Counted from the first letter of the stretch, positions 1 to 7,570 are shown. The stretch is 12,646 bases of DNA from an uncultured Oscillospiraceae bacterium (GCA_934590355.1 CAKTOX010000039.1:1-12646); one strand, 5' to 3'. Notes: generated by a model from the letters alone, not told the origin. Numbers and translations: made by a program.

Positions 1-698
1 TTGGAGGCCTCACGGTTCTGGAAGAAGATATCTCCGTTCTCGTGGGAACCGCGCATGGTGGGGTGCTGGGGGTTGAGGGCTCTCTCGCGGAAGGCCTTGA
101 CCGCGTCCATGTCGCACATGTCCTTGAGGTCCTCGTAATCCCAAACGGCGACCTTCTGGATCTCGTGAGAGGTGCGGAAGCCGTCGAAGAAGTTGAGGAA
201 GGGCACGCGGCCCTTGATGGCTGCAAGGTGAGCAACGGGAGCGAGATCCATGACCTCCTGAACGTTACCCTCGCCGAGCATGGCAAAGCCGGTCTGTCGG
301 CAGGCCATGATGTCGGAGTGGTCGCCGAAGATGCTCAGGGTGTGGGAGGCAAGTGCGCGCGCGGTGACGTGGAAAACGCCGGGGAGCAGCTCGCCTGCGA
401 TCTTGTACATGTTGGGGATCATCAGGAGCAGACCCTGAGAAGCAGTGTAGGTGGTGGTCAGAGCGCCGGCGTTGAGGGAGCCGTGCACTGCACCGGCCGC
501 ACCGGACTCTGCCTGCATCTCCTGCACCTTGACGGTGCTGCCGAAGATGTTCTTCTGTCCCTTTGCCGACCACTGGTCAACAAAGTCTGCCATGGGGCTT
601 GACGGAGTGATGGGGTAGATGGCTGCGACCTCGGTAAACGCATAGCTTACGTGCGCCGCCGCCTCGTTGCCGTCCATCGTCTTGTATCTTCTTGTCAT
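1..698 (-). CDS. nifJ: Pyruvate:ferredoxin oxidoreductase, N-terminal part (cut by window edge)
   Basis: Single-chain PFOR, which oxidises pyruvate with CoA to acetyl-CoA, CO2 and reduced ferredoxin in the cytoplasm of anaerobes. Only the first 232 codons are present; the gene continues past base 1. The start ATG (698-696) has GGAGG at 710-706, eight bases upstream. What is visible is PFOR domain I: YPITPSSPMAD (residues 28-38), QEMQAESGAAGAVHG (59-73), TTYTASQGLLLMIPNMYK (82-99) and the TARALASHTLSIFGDHSD stretch. Thr31, Glu64 and Arg114 fall at the same numbers as the thiamine- and pyruvate-contacting residues known from Desulfovibrio africanus PFOR (from memory). The length, iron-sulfur and TPP domains cannot be checked. 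It diverges from the Asp23 gene across an AT-rich region. For its own promoter I see only a weak TATAAA-like -10 around 735-740 on the minus strand. Related 2-oxoacid oxidoreductases are less likely given the match through domain I. Confidence 0.95.
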   Translation of the reverse strand, partial: MTRRYKTMDGNEAAAHVSYAFTEVAAIYPITPSSPMADFVDQWSAKGQKNIFGSTVKVQEMQAESGAAGAVHGSLNAGALTTTYTASQGLLLMIPNMYKIAGELLPGVFHVTARALASHTLSIFGDHSDIMACRQTGFAMLGEGNVQEVMDLAPVAHLAAIKGRVPFLNFFDGFRTSHEIQKVAVWDYEDLKDMCDMDAVKAFRERALNPQHPTMRGSHENGDIFFQNREAS

Positions 699-800
699 AT
701 CTTTTCCTCCGGACTCATTTATTCTTCATTATTTTATAATATTTTATGATTTTAAGTCTAACACTAATAAATCAAACTGTAAACATTAAAAAAATATTAC

Positions 801-829
801 TTGTACTTTTTGAACGCGTGTATTATACT
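801..829 (+). promoter_or_regulatory. Sigma-A-type promoter for the asp23-fakA operon
   Basis: TTGTAC (801-806) as -35 and TATACT (824-829) as -10 are separated by exactly 17 bases, in an AT-rich intergenic stretch. The predicted start lies near 836, leaving a leader of about 47 bases before the ATG at 883. It is the best-spaced pair in the 184-base divergent region. No operator was recognised. Confidence 0.65.
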
Positions 830-882
830 ATTGTAGCGATTTTATAATTGCGCTATTTTTTTGATGAAAGGAGTCCTTTAGT

Positions 883-1236
883 ATGGTGAACATCAGCAAT
901 GAGCTTGGCAACATAAGCATCACCAGCGAGGTCTTTACGAATATCGCAGGCGCCGCGGCGACGAGCTGCTTCGGCGTTAAGGGCATGGCGGGCAGCAGCA
1001 AGGACGGAGGTCCGCTCCAGCTTCTGAGAAGAGAATCAATGTCAAAGGGAGTCAAAACGCATTTTGACGACGACGGAAGCCTGACGCTCGAGCTTCATAT
1101 CGGAGTTGACAACGGTGTTAATATCAGCGCCGTGTGCCGCAGCATTATTAAAGAGGTGCGCTACAAGGTCACCAAGGCAACGGGTGTTCCCGTCAAGAGC
1201 GTTGATGTTTACGTCGACACCGTGATAGTCGGTTAA
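883..1236 (+). CDS. Asp23/Gls24 (YloU-like) family protein
   Basis: A 117-residue Asp23/Gls24-family protein, a small cytoplasmic or membrane-associated family linked to envelope stress; the precise function is not settled. The ATG at 883 follows AAAGGAG (867-873) by nine bases. Visible hallmarks are NISITSEVFTNIAGAAAT at the N-terminus, a central GVKGMAG, then a DGSLTLELHIGVDNGVNI strand region, a helix with VRYKVTKATG, and the terminal VKSVDVYVDTVIV strand. No signal peptide or membrane segment is seen. Length matches the short YloU branch (about 110-130 residues). It lies 34 bases before the FakA gene, the same order as yloU-yloV in Bacillus subtilis, which supports the family call and co-transcription. 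Confidence 0.93.
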   Translation: MVNISNELGNISITSEVFTNIAGAAATSCFGVKGMAGSSKDGGPLQLLRRESMSKGVKTHFDDDGSLTLELHIGVDNGVNISAVCRSIIKEVRYKVTKATGVPVKSVDVYVDTVIVG

Positions 1237-1270
1237 ATTCAGATAATTCCCTCCCGGAGGTGCTTTTGCT

Positions 1271-2956
1271 TTGAGAGAATATTTAGATGCCGCCGTGTTC
1301 AAGGATATGATCCTGTGCGCGGATGCGGCGCTTGCAGAAAATACCCAGCAGATAAATGAGCTTAATGTTTTCCCTGTTCCCGACGGTGATACCGGCACGA
1401 ACATGGGACTTACCATGAACGAGGCTGCCACCCAGCTTCGCAAGAAGGATTTCTACGCCGTTGACGCGGTCGCAGACTGCGTTGCCGGCGCACTTCTGCG
1501 CGGTGCGCGCGGAAACTCCGGCGTTATCCTCTCCCTCTTGTTCCGCGGGATCTCCCGCCGGCTCAAGGGCATGGAGACCGTGGGCGCGAAGGAATTCGCC
1601 GCTGCGATGGAGGACGGCGTTGACGCGGCGTATAACGCGGTCATGAAGCCCGCAGAGGGCACCATTCTGACCGTTGCGCGCATGGCGTCGGCTGCCGCGG
1701 TCGAGTATTCCAAGAAGGGCGCGGATATCGAGGAGCTTCTCGAGACCACGCTGAGGATCGGCAACGAGGCGCTTGAAAACACCGTAAATCAGAACCCCGT
1801 GCTCCAGAAGGCCGGCGTCGTTGACGCGGGCGGCAAGGGCTACATCATCATCTTCACCGCCTTCCTTCGGTGTCTGCGCGGCGAGGTCACCGCTCCCAAG
1901 CAGGCGGTGCAGCCCGGCGTTATCGCAAATCAGGACGGCGCATTTGACGTTTTCGGCACGGACGAGATAACCTATGCCTTCGACACGGTCTACATCGTGC
2001 GCAAGCATGAGCCGAACGTGGATCTCACCCCGCTCAGAGCGTATCTGTCGAGCATCGGCGACAGCCTTGTTATAGGCGAGGACGACGAGGCGTTCAAGGT
2101 GCACGTCCACACGAATATCCCCGGCGAGGCGCTCACGAAGAGCCAGAAGTACGGCACGCTCGAGCTTGCGAAAATCGAGAATATGCGCACGCAGTATGAC
2201 GATATAATGGCGGGCAAAAAGGCTCAGTCAACCGACGATCTTGAACAGATAGAGCGCGAGCTCGAAGCCGGCGAAAGCGGCGTTGCCGCTCCCACCAAGC
2301 GCTACGGCATCGTTTCCGTCTGCGCGGGCGAGGGCATCGCAAATCTCTTTAAGGAGCTCGGTGCAGATACGATAGTCACGGGCGGCCAGACCATGAACCC
2401 GTCCACCGCCGACATTATAAAGGAAATAAACCGCACACCCGCGGAGATCGTTTTCGTTCTCCCCAACAACAAGAACATCATCATGGCGGCCGAGCAGAGC
2501 ATTCCCCTTTGCGAGGACAAGACCGTTGTCGTTATCCCGACAAAGACCATTCCGCAGGGCATTACCGCGATGCTCAACTTCGACCCCGAGGGCGAGGTGT
2601 CCGACATCGTCGAGGCGATGAAGGGCTCGCTTGACGACGTGCACACGGCGCAGGTCACCTATGCCGCACGCGACTCCGACTTTGACGGCTATGCGATCCA
2701 TGCCGGCGAGTACCTCGGACTTCTTGACGGCAAGCTCATCGGCAGCTACACCGAGATGGGCGCGATGCTTGAGAAGATGGAGGAAATGTTCAAGGACCTC
2801 GATCCCGAGATCGTCACCGTGTACTACGGCGAGGACGTAAAGCAGGACGAGGCGGACGAGGCGGCACAGTCCATCGAGAGCGCATTCCCCGACGCGGAGG
2901 TTACCGTGGTAGACGGCGGCCAGCCTGTTTACTATTACATGATTTCGGTAGAGTAA
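1271..2956 (+). CDS. fakA: Fatty acid kinase catalytic subunit FakA (DhaL/DAK2 + DegV-like domains; YloV)
   Basis: A 561-residue FakA/YloV-type protein. In this family the DhaL domain phosphorylates fatty acids held by a separate DegV-type FakB carrier, feeding acyl-phosphate into phospholipid synthesis; no fakB lies in this window. The start is TTG at 1271, ten bases after GGAGG (1256-1260); no ATG fits better. The N-terminal DhaL domain (about 1-200) carries NVFPVPDGDTGTNMG with Asp38 and Asp40 as the expected Mg-ATP ligands, and LLRGARGNSGVILSLLFRG. The middle domain has HVHT (His278, His280), expected metal ligands. A charged linker (about 315-340) leads to the C-terminal DegV-like domain (343-561) with the TGGQTMNPST motif. 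Oddity: where other FakA proteins have a conserved Cys in the middle domain (YCTEF context), this one has Asp238 (YAFDTVYIV). It likely shares the promoter at 801-829 and ends at the 2974-3007 hairpin. Confidence 0.92.
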   Translation: MREYLDAAVFKDMILCADAALAENTQQINELNVFPVPDGDTGTNMGLTMNEAATQLRKKDFYAVDAVADCVAGALLRGARGNSGVILSLLFRGISRRLKGMETVGAKEFAAAMEDGVDAAYNAVMKPAEGTILTVARMASAAAVEYSKKGADIEELLETTLRIGNEALENTVNQNPVLQKAGVVDAGGKGYIIIFTAFLRCLRGEVTAPKQAVQPGVIANQDGAFDVFGTDEITYAFDTVYIVRKHEPNVDLTPLRAYLSSIGDSLVIGEDDEAFKVHVHTNIPGEALTKSQKYGTLELAKIENMRTQYDDIMAGKKAQSTDDLEQIERELEAGESGVAAPTKRYGIVSVCAGEGIANLFKELGADTIVTGGQTMNPSTADIIKEINRTPAEIVFVLPNNKNIIMAAEQSIPLCEDKTVVVIPTKTIPQGITAMLNFDPEGEVSDIVEAMKGSLDDVHTAQVTYAARDSDFDGYAIHAGEYLGLLDGKLIGSYTEMGAMLEKMEEMFKDLDPEIVTVYYGEDVKQDEADEAAQSIESAFPDAEVTVVDGGQPVYYYMISVE

Positions 2957-2973
2957 GAACAAATTCGTATCTT

Positions 2974-3007
2974 AATAACCACCTGAACGGCTTCGGGTGG
3001 TTATTTT
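2974..3007 (+). terminator. Hairpin terminator between fakA and moaC
   Basis: AATAACCACC (2974-2983) pairs perfectly with GGTGGTTATT (2996-3005), and GAA/TTC inside the loop can extend it. The T-run is short (TTATTTT), so termination may be partial. The hairpin ends 17 bases before the moaC ATG, so it could also act as an attenuator for the next operon. No convincing separate moaC promoter is visible between the two genes. Confidence 0.7.
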
Positions 3008-3024
3008 GCAAATGGAGAATTATT

Positions 3025-3501
3025 ATGGCTGATTTTTCGCACTTTAACGACAGCGGACGCGCCAAAATGGTCGATGTTTCCGCAAAGGAGGATACCGCAC
3101 GCACGGCGGTCGCGGCGGGCAGGGTGCTCGTAAACGAGGAGACCTTCCGGCTCATAAAGTCCGGCGGCATGAAAAAGGGCGACGTGCTTGCAGTCGCGCA
3201 GGTCGGCGGCATTATGGGCGCGAAAAAGACCTCGGAGCTTATTCCGATGTGCCACCCGATAATGCTCTCGGGCGTTGACCTTGACCTTGAGCTTCGCGAG
3301 GAAACCCACAGCGTCGAGATCACCGCGACGGCAAAATGCACCGGCGCAACGGGCGTTGAGATGGAGGCGCTCACGTCGGTGAGCGTCGCCGCGCTCACGG
3401 TCTACGATATGTGCAAGGCGGTGCAGCGTGATATTGAAATCAGCGATATACGCCTTCTGAAAAAGAGCGGCGGCAAAAGCGGGGTGTTCGAGCGCAAATG
3501 A
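3025..3501 (+). CDS. moaC: Cyclic pyranopterin monophosphate synthase MoaC
   Basis: MoaC, 158 residues, acts after MoaA in molybdenum cofactor biosynthesis, converting 3',8-cyclo-7,8-dihydro-GTP to cyclic pyranopterin monophosphate in the cytoplasm. Recognisable motifs are AKMVDVSAKEDTAR (13-26), ELIPMCHPIMLSGVD (71-85), and TGVEMEALTSVSVAALTVYDMCKA, ending with LLKKSGGKSG. Lys51, His77, Asp128 and Lys131 fall at the numbers given for the E. coli active site (from memory). Length is typical. The ATG at 3025 has GGAG at 3014-3017. Its last codon overlaps the asparaginase start as ATGA (3498-3501), implying translational coupling. No other Moco gene is in the window, so it is an isolated pathway member in a mixed operon. 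Confidence 0.96.
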   Translation: MADFSHFNDSGRAKMVDVSAKEDTARTAVAAGRVLVNEETFRLIKSGGMKKGDVLAVAQVGGIMGAKKTSELIPMCHPIMLSGVDLDLELREETHSVEITATAKCTGATGVEMEALTSVSVAALTVYDMCKAVQRDIEISDIRLLKKSGGKSGVFERK

Positions 3502-4502
3502 AGAAGATACTCATGATCGGCACCGGCGGCACCATTGCCTCGGAAATAAGTCCGGACGGGCTCGCGCCGCAGCTTTCGCCCGACCAGCTTCTTGCCCTCG
3601 TGCCCGATATATCAAGGCTTTGCGGCGTTGACTGCGTCTCGCTTTTTAACGTTGACAGCACGAGCATGACACCGGAGCACTGGGTGCGGATAACGCGCTG
3701 CGTGCGCGAAAACTACGATAAATACGACGGCTTTGTCATAAGCCACGGCACGGATACGATGGCGTACACCGCTGCGGCGCTGAGCTATATGATACGCGGT
3801 TCGCGTAAGCCCGTCATACTCACGGGTGCGCAAAAGCCCATCAGCTTTGACTCGACAGACTCCAAGGTAAACCTGCTCGACGCCTTCACCTGTGCCTGCT
3901 CTGACGATATCTGCGGCGTCAACATCGTCTTTAACGGTCGCGTCATTCTCGGCACGAGGGCGCGCAAGACGAGGTCAAAGTCGTATGCGGCGTTTTCGAG
4001 CATTAACTATCCCGTCATTGCGACCGTGCAGGACGGAGCGCTCATGCAGTATATCCGCCCCGAGTGCGCCCCCGAGCCTGAGTTTTGCGAAAAGCTCGAC
4101 ACGAACGTGGGGCTTATAAAAATGATACCCGGCACGGACCATGAGCTTCTTGAATTTATGACGCAGCGCAAGGACGCCGTTATTATCGAGTCCTTCGGCG
4201 TCGGCGGGCTTCCGAGCTACGGCGACGATAAGTTTCTTGAAACCGTCATCGACGCAATAAAGCGCGGAGTCGTTATAATCATGACCACGCAGGTGCAGAA
4301 CGAGGGCTCGGACCTTGCCGTTTATAACGTCGGGCACAGGCTCAAGGGCTGGCGCAACGTGCTTGAGGCGTATGACATGACCACCGAGGCCGCGCTTGCG
4401 AAGATAATGTGCATACTCGGTGAAACGAAGGATCCGGATGAGATCAAGCGTCGGTTTTACGAGCCGGTCGCACACGATATTTTAAACCGCAGCGGAGAAT
4501 AA
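3498..4502 (+). CDS. L-asparaginase, type I-like (cytosolic)
   Basis: A 334-residue asparaginase of the bacterial type I/AnsA style, hydrolysing L-asparagine to aspartate and ammonia. Signatures are MIGTGGTIASE with the nucleophile Thr12, the second signature ISHGTDTMAYTAAAL with Thr85 and Asp86 (HGTDT, 83-87), TGAQKPISFDSTDSKVNL (109-126), and RARKTRSKSYAAF, where Lys157 is the probable catalytic lysine. There is no signal peptide, which argues for a cytoplasmic enzyme rather than the periplasmic type II. It starts inside the moaC stop (ATGA) and is followed after one base by the HI0933-family gene, so it sits mid-operon. A glutaminase side activity, or a role in a relative such as Glu-tRNA amidotransferase subunit D, cannot be excluded, but the length fits a plain asparaginase. 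Confidence 0.93.
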   Translation: MKKILMIGTGGTIASEISPDGLAPQLSPDQLLALVPDISRLCGVDCVSLFNVDSTSMTPEHWVRITRCVRENYDKYDGFVISHGTDTMAYTAAALSYMIRGSRKPVILTGAQKPISFDSTDSKVNLLDAFTCACSDDICGVNIVFNGRVILGTRARKTRSKSYAAFSSINYPVIATVQDGALMQYIRPECAPEPEFCEKLDTNVGLIKMIPGTDHELLEFMTQRKDAVIIESFGVGGLPSYGDDKFLETVIDAIKRGVVIIMTTQVQNEGSDLAVYNVGHRLKGWRNVLEAYDMTTEAALAKIMCILGETKDPDEIKRRFYEPVAHDILNRSGE

Positions 4503-4503
4503 A

Positions 4504-5703
4504 ATGAGAACAGTTGTGATAATCGGCGGCGGCGCATCGGGCATGGCCGCGGCGATAAGCGCAAGCGAGGATAAGCAAAACAGAATAATTCTGCTTGAGC
4601 GGCAGCAGCGCGTCGGCAAAAAGCTTCTGAGCACGGGCAACGGCAGGTGCAACCTCACCAATACCGGCGCAGGACCTGAAAACTACCACGGCGCGCAGCC
4701 GGATTTCCCCGCCGCGGTGCTCTCGCGCTTTACGCCGGAGGATACCCTGCGCTTTTTCGACTCTCTCGGCCTTACGGTCAGCCGCGAATACGGCGGCAGG
4801 GTCTACCCGCAGTCAAACTCGGCAAACAGCGTCGCTGACGTGCTGCGCTTTGCGCTTTTGCGCGATAACATAAGCGTGCGCACCTCCTGTCCCGCACGCG
4901 GCATCGAAAGGCGCGGCGAGGGCTTTGCCGTTAAAACCGACGAGGGGGAGATACGCGCAGATCGCGTCATCGTCTCCTGCGGCGGAGCGGCCGGTACGAA
5001 GGTCGGCGGCGTGACGGACGGCTATGAGCTTTTAAAGCCGCTCGGTCACAAGTGCACCAAAATACGCCCATCGCTCGTGCAGCTCATAACAGACCCCACC
5101 TACCCGCGCGCATTAAAGGGCGTGAGGGTGAACGCCAAAACGGCGCTTGAGTGCGGCGGCAGCATCGTCGCCGAGAGCGCTGGCGAGCTTCAGTTTACCG
5201 AAACGGGCGTTTCGGGTCCCGCCGCGTTCGATATATCCCGCGCGGCGTCGGAAAACGGCAGGGGAGTTATACACATCGACCTGTCGGGCGGCGCCGATAT
5301 AGAAGGAAAGCTGCGCAGCCGCATTGCGGCAAATCCCGAGCTTGGCGCGGAGGATATTTTAACGGGCGTGCTGCACAGCCGCCTCGGAAAAATGGCCGTT
5401 AAGTATGCCCGCGTGAGCGGCGGAAAGCCCATCGGCGAGCTGAGCGAGAACGAGCTTGCGGCGATAGCGCGCTCGTGCCGCGATTTTGAGCTTGAGCTGC
5501 GCGGCGTGGAGGATCTTGCCCATGCGCAGGTCACGGCGGGCGGCATAAGGACGAACGGCGTGAACCCCGAAACGCTTGAAAGCTGGTTCGTGCCGGGGCT
5601 GTTCATAACGGGCGAGCTGCTTGACGTTGACGGCGACTGCGGCGGCTATAATCTCCAGTGGGCTTGGGCAAGCGGCGTCATTGCGGGGAGGCTCGGAAAA
5701 TGA
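4504..5703 (+). CDS. HI0933/YhiN-family FAD-dependent oxidoreductase (BaiN-like)
   Basis: A 399-residue flavoprotein of the HI0933/YhiN family (COG2081). An N-terminal dinucleotide fold, VVIIGGGASGMAAAI (residues 4-18), ends with the ribose-binding Glu32. The family hallmark VGKKLLSTGNGRCNLTNT follows (37-54), and the C-terminus has ITGELLDVDGDCGGYNLQWAWASG. Length is normal for the family. Members are poorly characterised: one gut clostridial homologue, BaiN, is reported to act on bile acid intermediates, and another is annotated as an aminoacetone oxidase. Neither role can be inferred from this sequence alone, so I give no substrate. The start ATG (4504) is one base after the asparaginase stop, with GGAG at 4494-4497, and the 3' end overlaps the next flavoprotein gene by four bases. 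Confidence 0.9.
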   Translation: MRTVVIIGGGASGMAAAISASEDKQNRIILLERQQRVGKKLLSTGNGRCNLTNTGAGPENYHGAQPDFPAAVLSRFTPEDTLRFFDSLGLTVSREYGGRVYPQSNSANSVADVLRFALLRDNISVRTSCPARGIERRGEGFAVKTDEGEIRADRVIVSCGGAAGTKVGGVTDGYELLKPLGHKCTKIRPSLVQLITDPTYPRALKGVRVNAKTALECGGSIVAESAGELQFTETGVSGPAAFDISRAASENGRGVIHIDLSGGADIEGKLRSRIAANPELGAEDILTGVLHSRLGKMAVKYARVSGGKPIGELSENELAAIARSCRDFELELRGVEDLAHAQVTAGGIRTNGVNPETLESWFVPGLFITGELLDVDGDCGGYNLQWAWASGVIAGRLGK

Positions 5704-7274
5704 TAATGGTAAGAAATCTTCGACTCGACACGGAGCGGGACGAAAAAAAGCTCAAAATCAAGGCCGCGCGGGAGCTGAAAGTCCCGCCCTTTGCGATAAA
5801 GAGTCTTAAAATAATAAAGCGCTCGCTCGATGCGAGAAAGAAAAACGATATTCATTGGCTGTATTCGGTCGCCGTGACGCTCGATAACGAGAAAAAGACA
5901 CTTGCAAATAACGAGAGCAAAAACGTCGCCGAATACGAGGAGTTTGAATACGAGGTGCCGATGGTCAAGTCGGATAAGCGCCCCGTCGTTGCGGGCTTCG
6001 GACCGGGCGGTATGTTCGCGGCGCTTGTTTTGAGCATGGCGGGACTGCGCCCCATCGTCCTTGAGCGCGGCTCGGACGCCGAAACGCGAAAGCAAAAGGT
6101 CGAGGCAATGCGCAGCTTCGGGGTGCTCGACCCCGAGTGCAACGTCCAATTCGGCGAGGGCGGAGCGGGCACGTTTTCCGACGGCAAGCTCAACACCGGC
6201 ATACGCGACAAGCGCATAAGCTATATGCTGCGCACCTTTTACGAGCACGGCGCGCCGGAGAGCATTTTATACGACGCAAAGCCGCATATCGGCACGGATA
6301 TACTTATAAATGTAGTGCAGAGCATACGCCGCGAGATAATTTCCCTCGGCGGCGAGGTGCGCTTTAACTCAAAGCTCACGGGGCTCGTGACGGAAAATAA
6401 CACCCTGCGCGGCGTGAAGGTCGAAAGCGCCGACGGGGAATATGAGCTTGCTTGCTCGGAGCTTATCCTCGCGGTCGGACACTCCGCGCGAGACACCTTT
6501 GAGATGCTCGAGGCGGCGGGGGTGCCGATGGAGCCAAAGGCGTTTTCCATGGGTGTGCGCATTGAGCACAGGCAGTCGGATATAAACGCCGCGCAGTACG
6601 GAGAGGACAGGAGCGACCTTCCCGCAGCCGACTATTCGCTCAACGTTCACCTGCCCGACGGCACGAGCGCCTACACGTTCTGTATGTGCCCAGGCGGCGA
6701 GGTCATCGCGGCCGCATCGGAGAAGGGCGGAGTGTGCACAAACGGCATGAGCAATTCAAAGCGCGACGGCGAAAACGCAAACAGCGCACTTCTCGTCACG
6801 CTCCACACCGAGGATTTTCCCTATCCCGGCGCACTGGGCGGGATGTACTGGCAGCGCGATATAGAGCGCGCGGCGTTTGCGCACAGCGGCGATTACAGAG
6901 CTCCGGCTCAGCTCGCGGGAGATTTTCTTGCGCATAAAAAGAGCGAGGGCGCGGGGCGCGTCACGCCGAGCTACCGTCCCGGAGTTTCGTGGTGCGACCT
7001 GCACGAGGTGCTGCCGGAGAGCATAACGCGGGTGCTTGAAAACGCCCTGCCGGAGCTCGGGAAAAAGCTCAGGGGCTTTGACGCGCCGGACGCCGTGCTC
7101 ACCGCTCCCGAAACGCGCTCGTCCTCTCCCGTGCGTATCCTGCGCGACGAGCGGCGCAGCTCGCTCATTCGCGGCGTCTACCCCTGCGGCGAGGGCGCGG
7201 GCTATGCCGGCGGAATAACCTCTGCGGCCGTTGACGGCATGAAATGCGCCGAGTCACTGATAGAAAACCTATAA
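5700..7274 (+). CDS. COG2509-type FAD-dependent protein (uncharacterised dehydrogenase family)
   Basis: A 524-residue protein of the widespread, uncharacterised COG2509 FAD-dependent family. I start it at ATG 5700, overlapping the previous stop as ATGA, because GGGGAGG (5685-5691) lies eight bases upstream. An in-frame ATG at 5658 lies inside the preceding gene and has no such site. Residues 1-90 form a small basic N-terminal domain (RNLRLDTERDEKKLKIKAAR). Then come the FAD fold, PVVAGFGPGGMFAALVL (95-111), with Glu122 ending the second strand, the family motif VQFGEGGAGTFSDGKLNTG (149-167), and a C-terminal GVYPCGEGAGYAGGITSAAVDG that closes the FAD site. No iron-sulfur motif or membrane segment is evident. 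Substrate unknown. It is the last gene of the moaC cluster and is followed by the terminator at 7302-7347. Confidence 0.9.
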   Translation: MIMVRNLRLDTERDEKKLKIKAARELKVPPFAIKSLKIIKRSLDARKKNDIHWLYSVAVTLDNEKKTLANNESKNVAEYEEFEYEVPMVKSDKRPVVAGFGPGGMFAALVLSMAGLRPIVLERGSDAETRKQKVEAMRSFGVLDPECNVQFGEGGAGTFSDGKLNTGIRDKRISYMLRTFYEHGAPESILYDAKPHIGTDILINVVQSIRREIISLGGEVRFNSKLTGLVTENNTLRGVKVESADGEYELACSELILAVGHSARDTFEMLEAAGVPMEPKAFSMGVRIEHRQSDINAAQYGEDRSDLPAADYSLNVHLPDGTSAYTFCMCPGGEVIAAASEKGGVCTNGMSNSKRDGENANSALLVTLHTEDFPYPGALGGMYWQRDIERAAFAHSGDYRAPAQLAGDFLAHKKSEGAGRVTPSYRPGVSWCDLHEVLPESITRVLENALPELGKKLRGFDAPDAVLTAPETRSSSPVRILRDERRSSLIRGVYPCGEGAGYAGGITSAAVDGMKCAESLIENL

Positions 7275-7301
7275 AAGTTCCCGAAAACATCGGAATTTCA
7301 T

Positions 7302-7347
7302 AAAAATGTGCTGAAACAGCCGTCAATTGTGCTGCTTCGGCATTTTT
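7302..7347 (+). terminator. Rho-independent terminator of the moaC-to-COG2509 operon
   Basis: AAAAATG (7302-7308) pairs with CATTTTT (7341-7347). After a two-base bulge, CTGAA (7311-7315) pairs with TTCGG (7336-7340, one G-T wobble), and CAGC (7317-7320) pairs with GCTG (7331-7334) around a 10-base loop. The stem runs directly into five Ts, so it should end rightward transcription. Because the A-run is symmetrical, it could also work leftward. Confidence 0.75.
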
Positions 7348-7366
7348 GCGGCCTGCACGGCATAAC

Positions 7367-7394
7367 TTGTGTTTACATAAGAACATAAACACAA
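7367..7394. repeat. Perfect 9-bp inverted repeat of unknown role
   Basis: TTGTGTTTA (7367-7375) and TAAACACAA (7386-7394) are exact reverse complements around a 10-base spacer. There is no T-run after it, so it is not a typical terminator. The arm centres are 19 bp apart, close to two helical turns, which would suit a dimeric regulator. It lies about 245 bp upstream of the nrdG -35, so a link to that promoter is uncertain. Confidence 0.6.
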
Positions 7395-7554
7395 AATGTT
7401 GTGATGCAGCGAAACTTGCAAGCAGGCAATGATTACTAAATCGCGCACGGGAGAAAAACGCGCTAAGGCTTGATGCATCAATGAAATTTGCATGGCGCAA
7501 AACTTTCACGGCGAAAAAACGCGCGGGAATAATAACTCGCGGTAAAATTACGAA
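7395..7554. other. Non-coding stretch with short palindrome and direct repeats
   Basis: This completes the 405-base gap between the COG2509 gene and nrdG. I see no credible gene on either strand. It contains a perfect 12-bp palindrome TTGATGCATCAA (7470-7481) and an imperfect 19-bp direct repeat (7445-7463 and 7506-7524, 15 of 19 identical, sharing the core AAAAACGCGC at a 61-bp period). No promoter-quality -35/-10 pair was seen in it. It may be an upstream regulatory region of the nrd operon or degraded sequence. Confidence 0.5.
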
Positions 7555-7570
7555 ACACTATATTTAGTGG
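7555..7570 (+). promoter_or_regulatory. NrdR box 1
   Basis: ACACTATATTTAGTGG matches the published NrdR box consensus (acaCwAtATaTwGtgt) at 14 of 16 positions, including all the strongly conserved ones. Its core CACTA-TATT-TAGTG is a perfect inverted repeat. NrdR is the ATP-cone repressor of ribonucleotide reductase operons. The downstream genes are exactly that class, which strongly supports the call. It lies 49 bp before the -35. Confidence 0.82.

Noticed and set aside
42..602. Plus-strand open frame of 186 codons
   Set aside because: Antisense to the PFOR gene, whose active-site residues are in register on the minus strand.
1283..2962. Two long minus-strand open frames opposite fakA
   Set aside because: The real gene is FakA on the plus strand, with conserved DhaL and DegV-like motifs. 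The antisense products look like low-complexity Leu/Val/His translations without a family match I can recognise.
5658..5699. Extended start for the COG2509 gene at ATG 5658
   Set aside because: It would overlap the HI0933-type gene by 46 bases without a good ribosome site, whereas ATG 5700 has GGGGAGG eight bases upstream and an ATGA junction.
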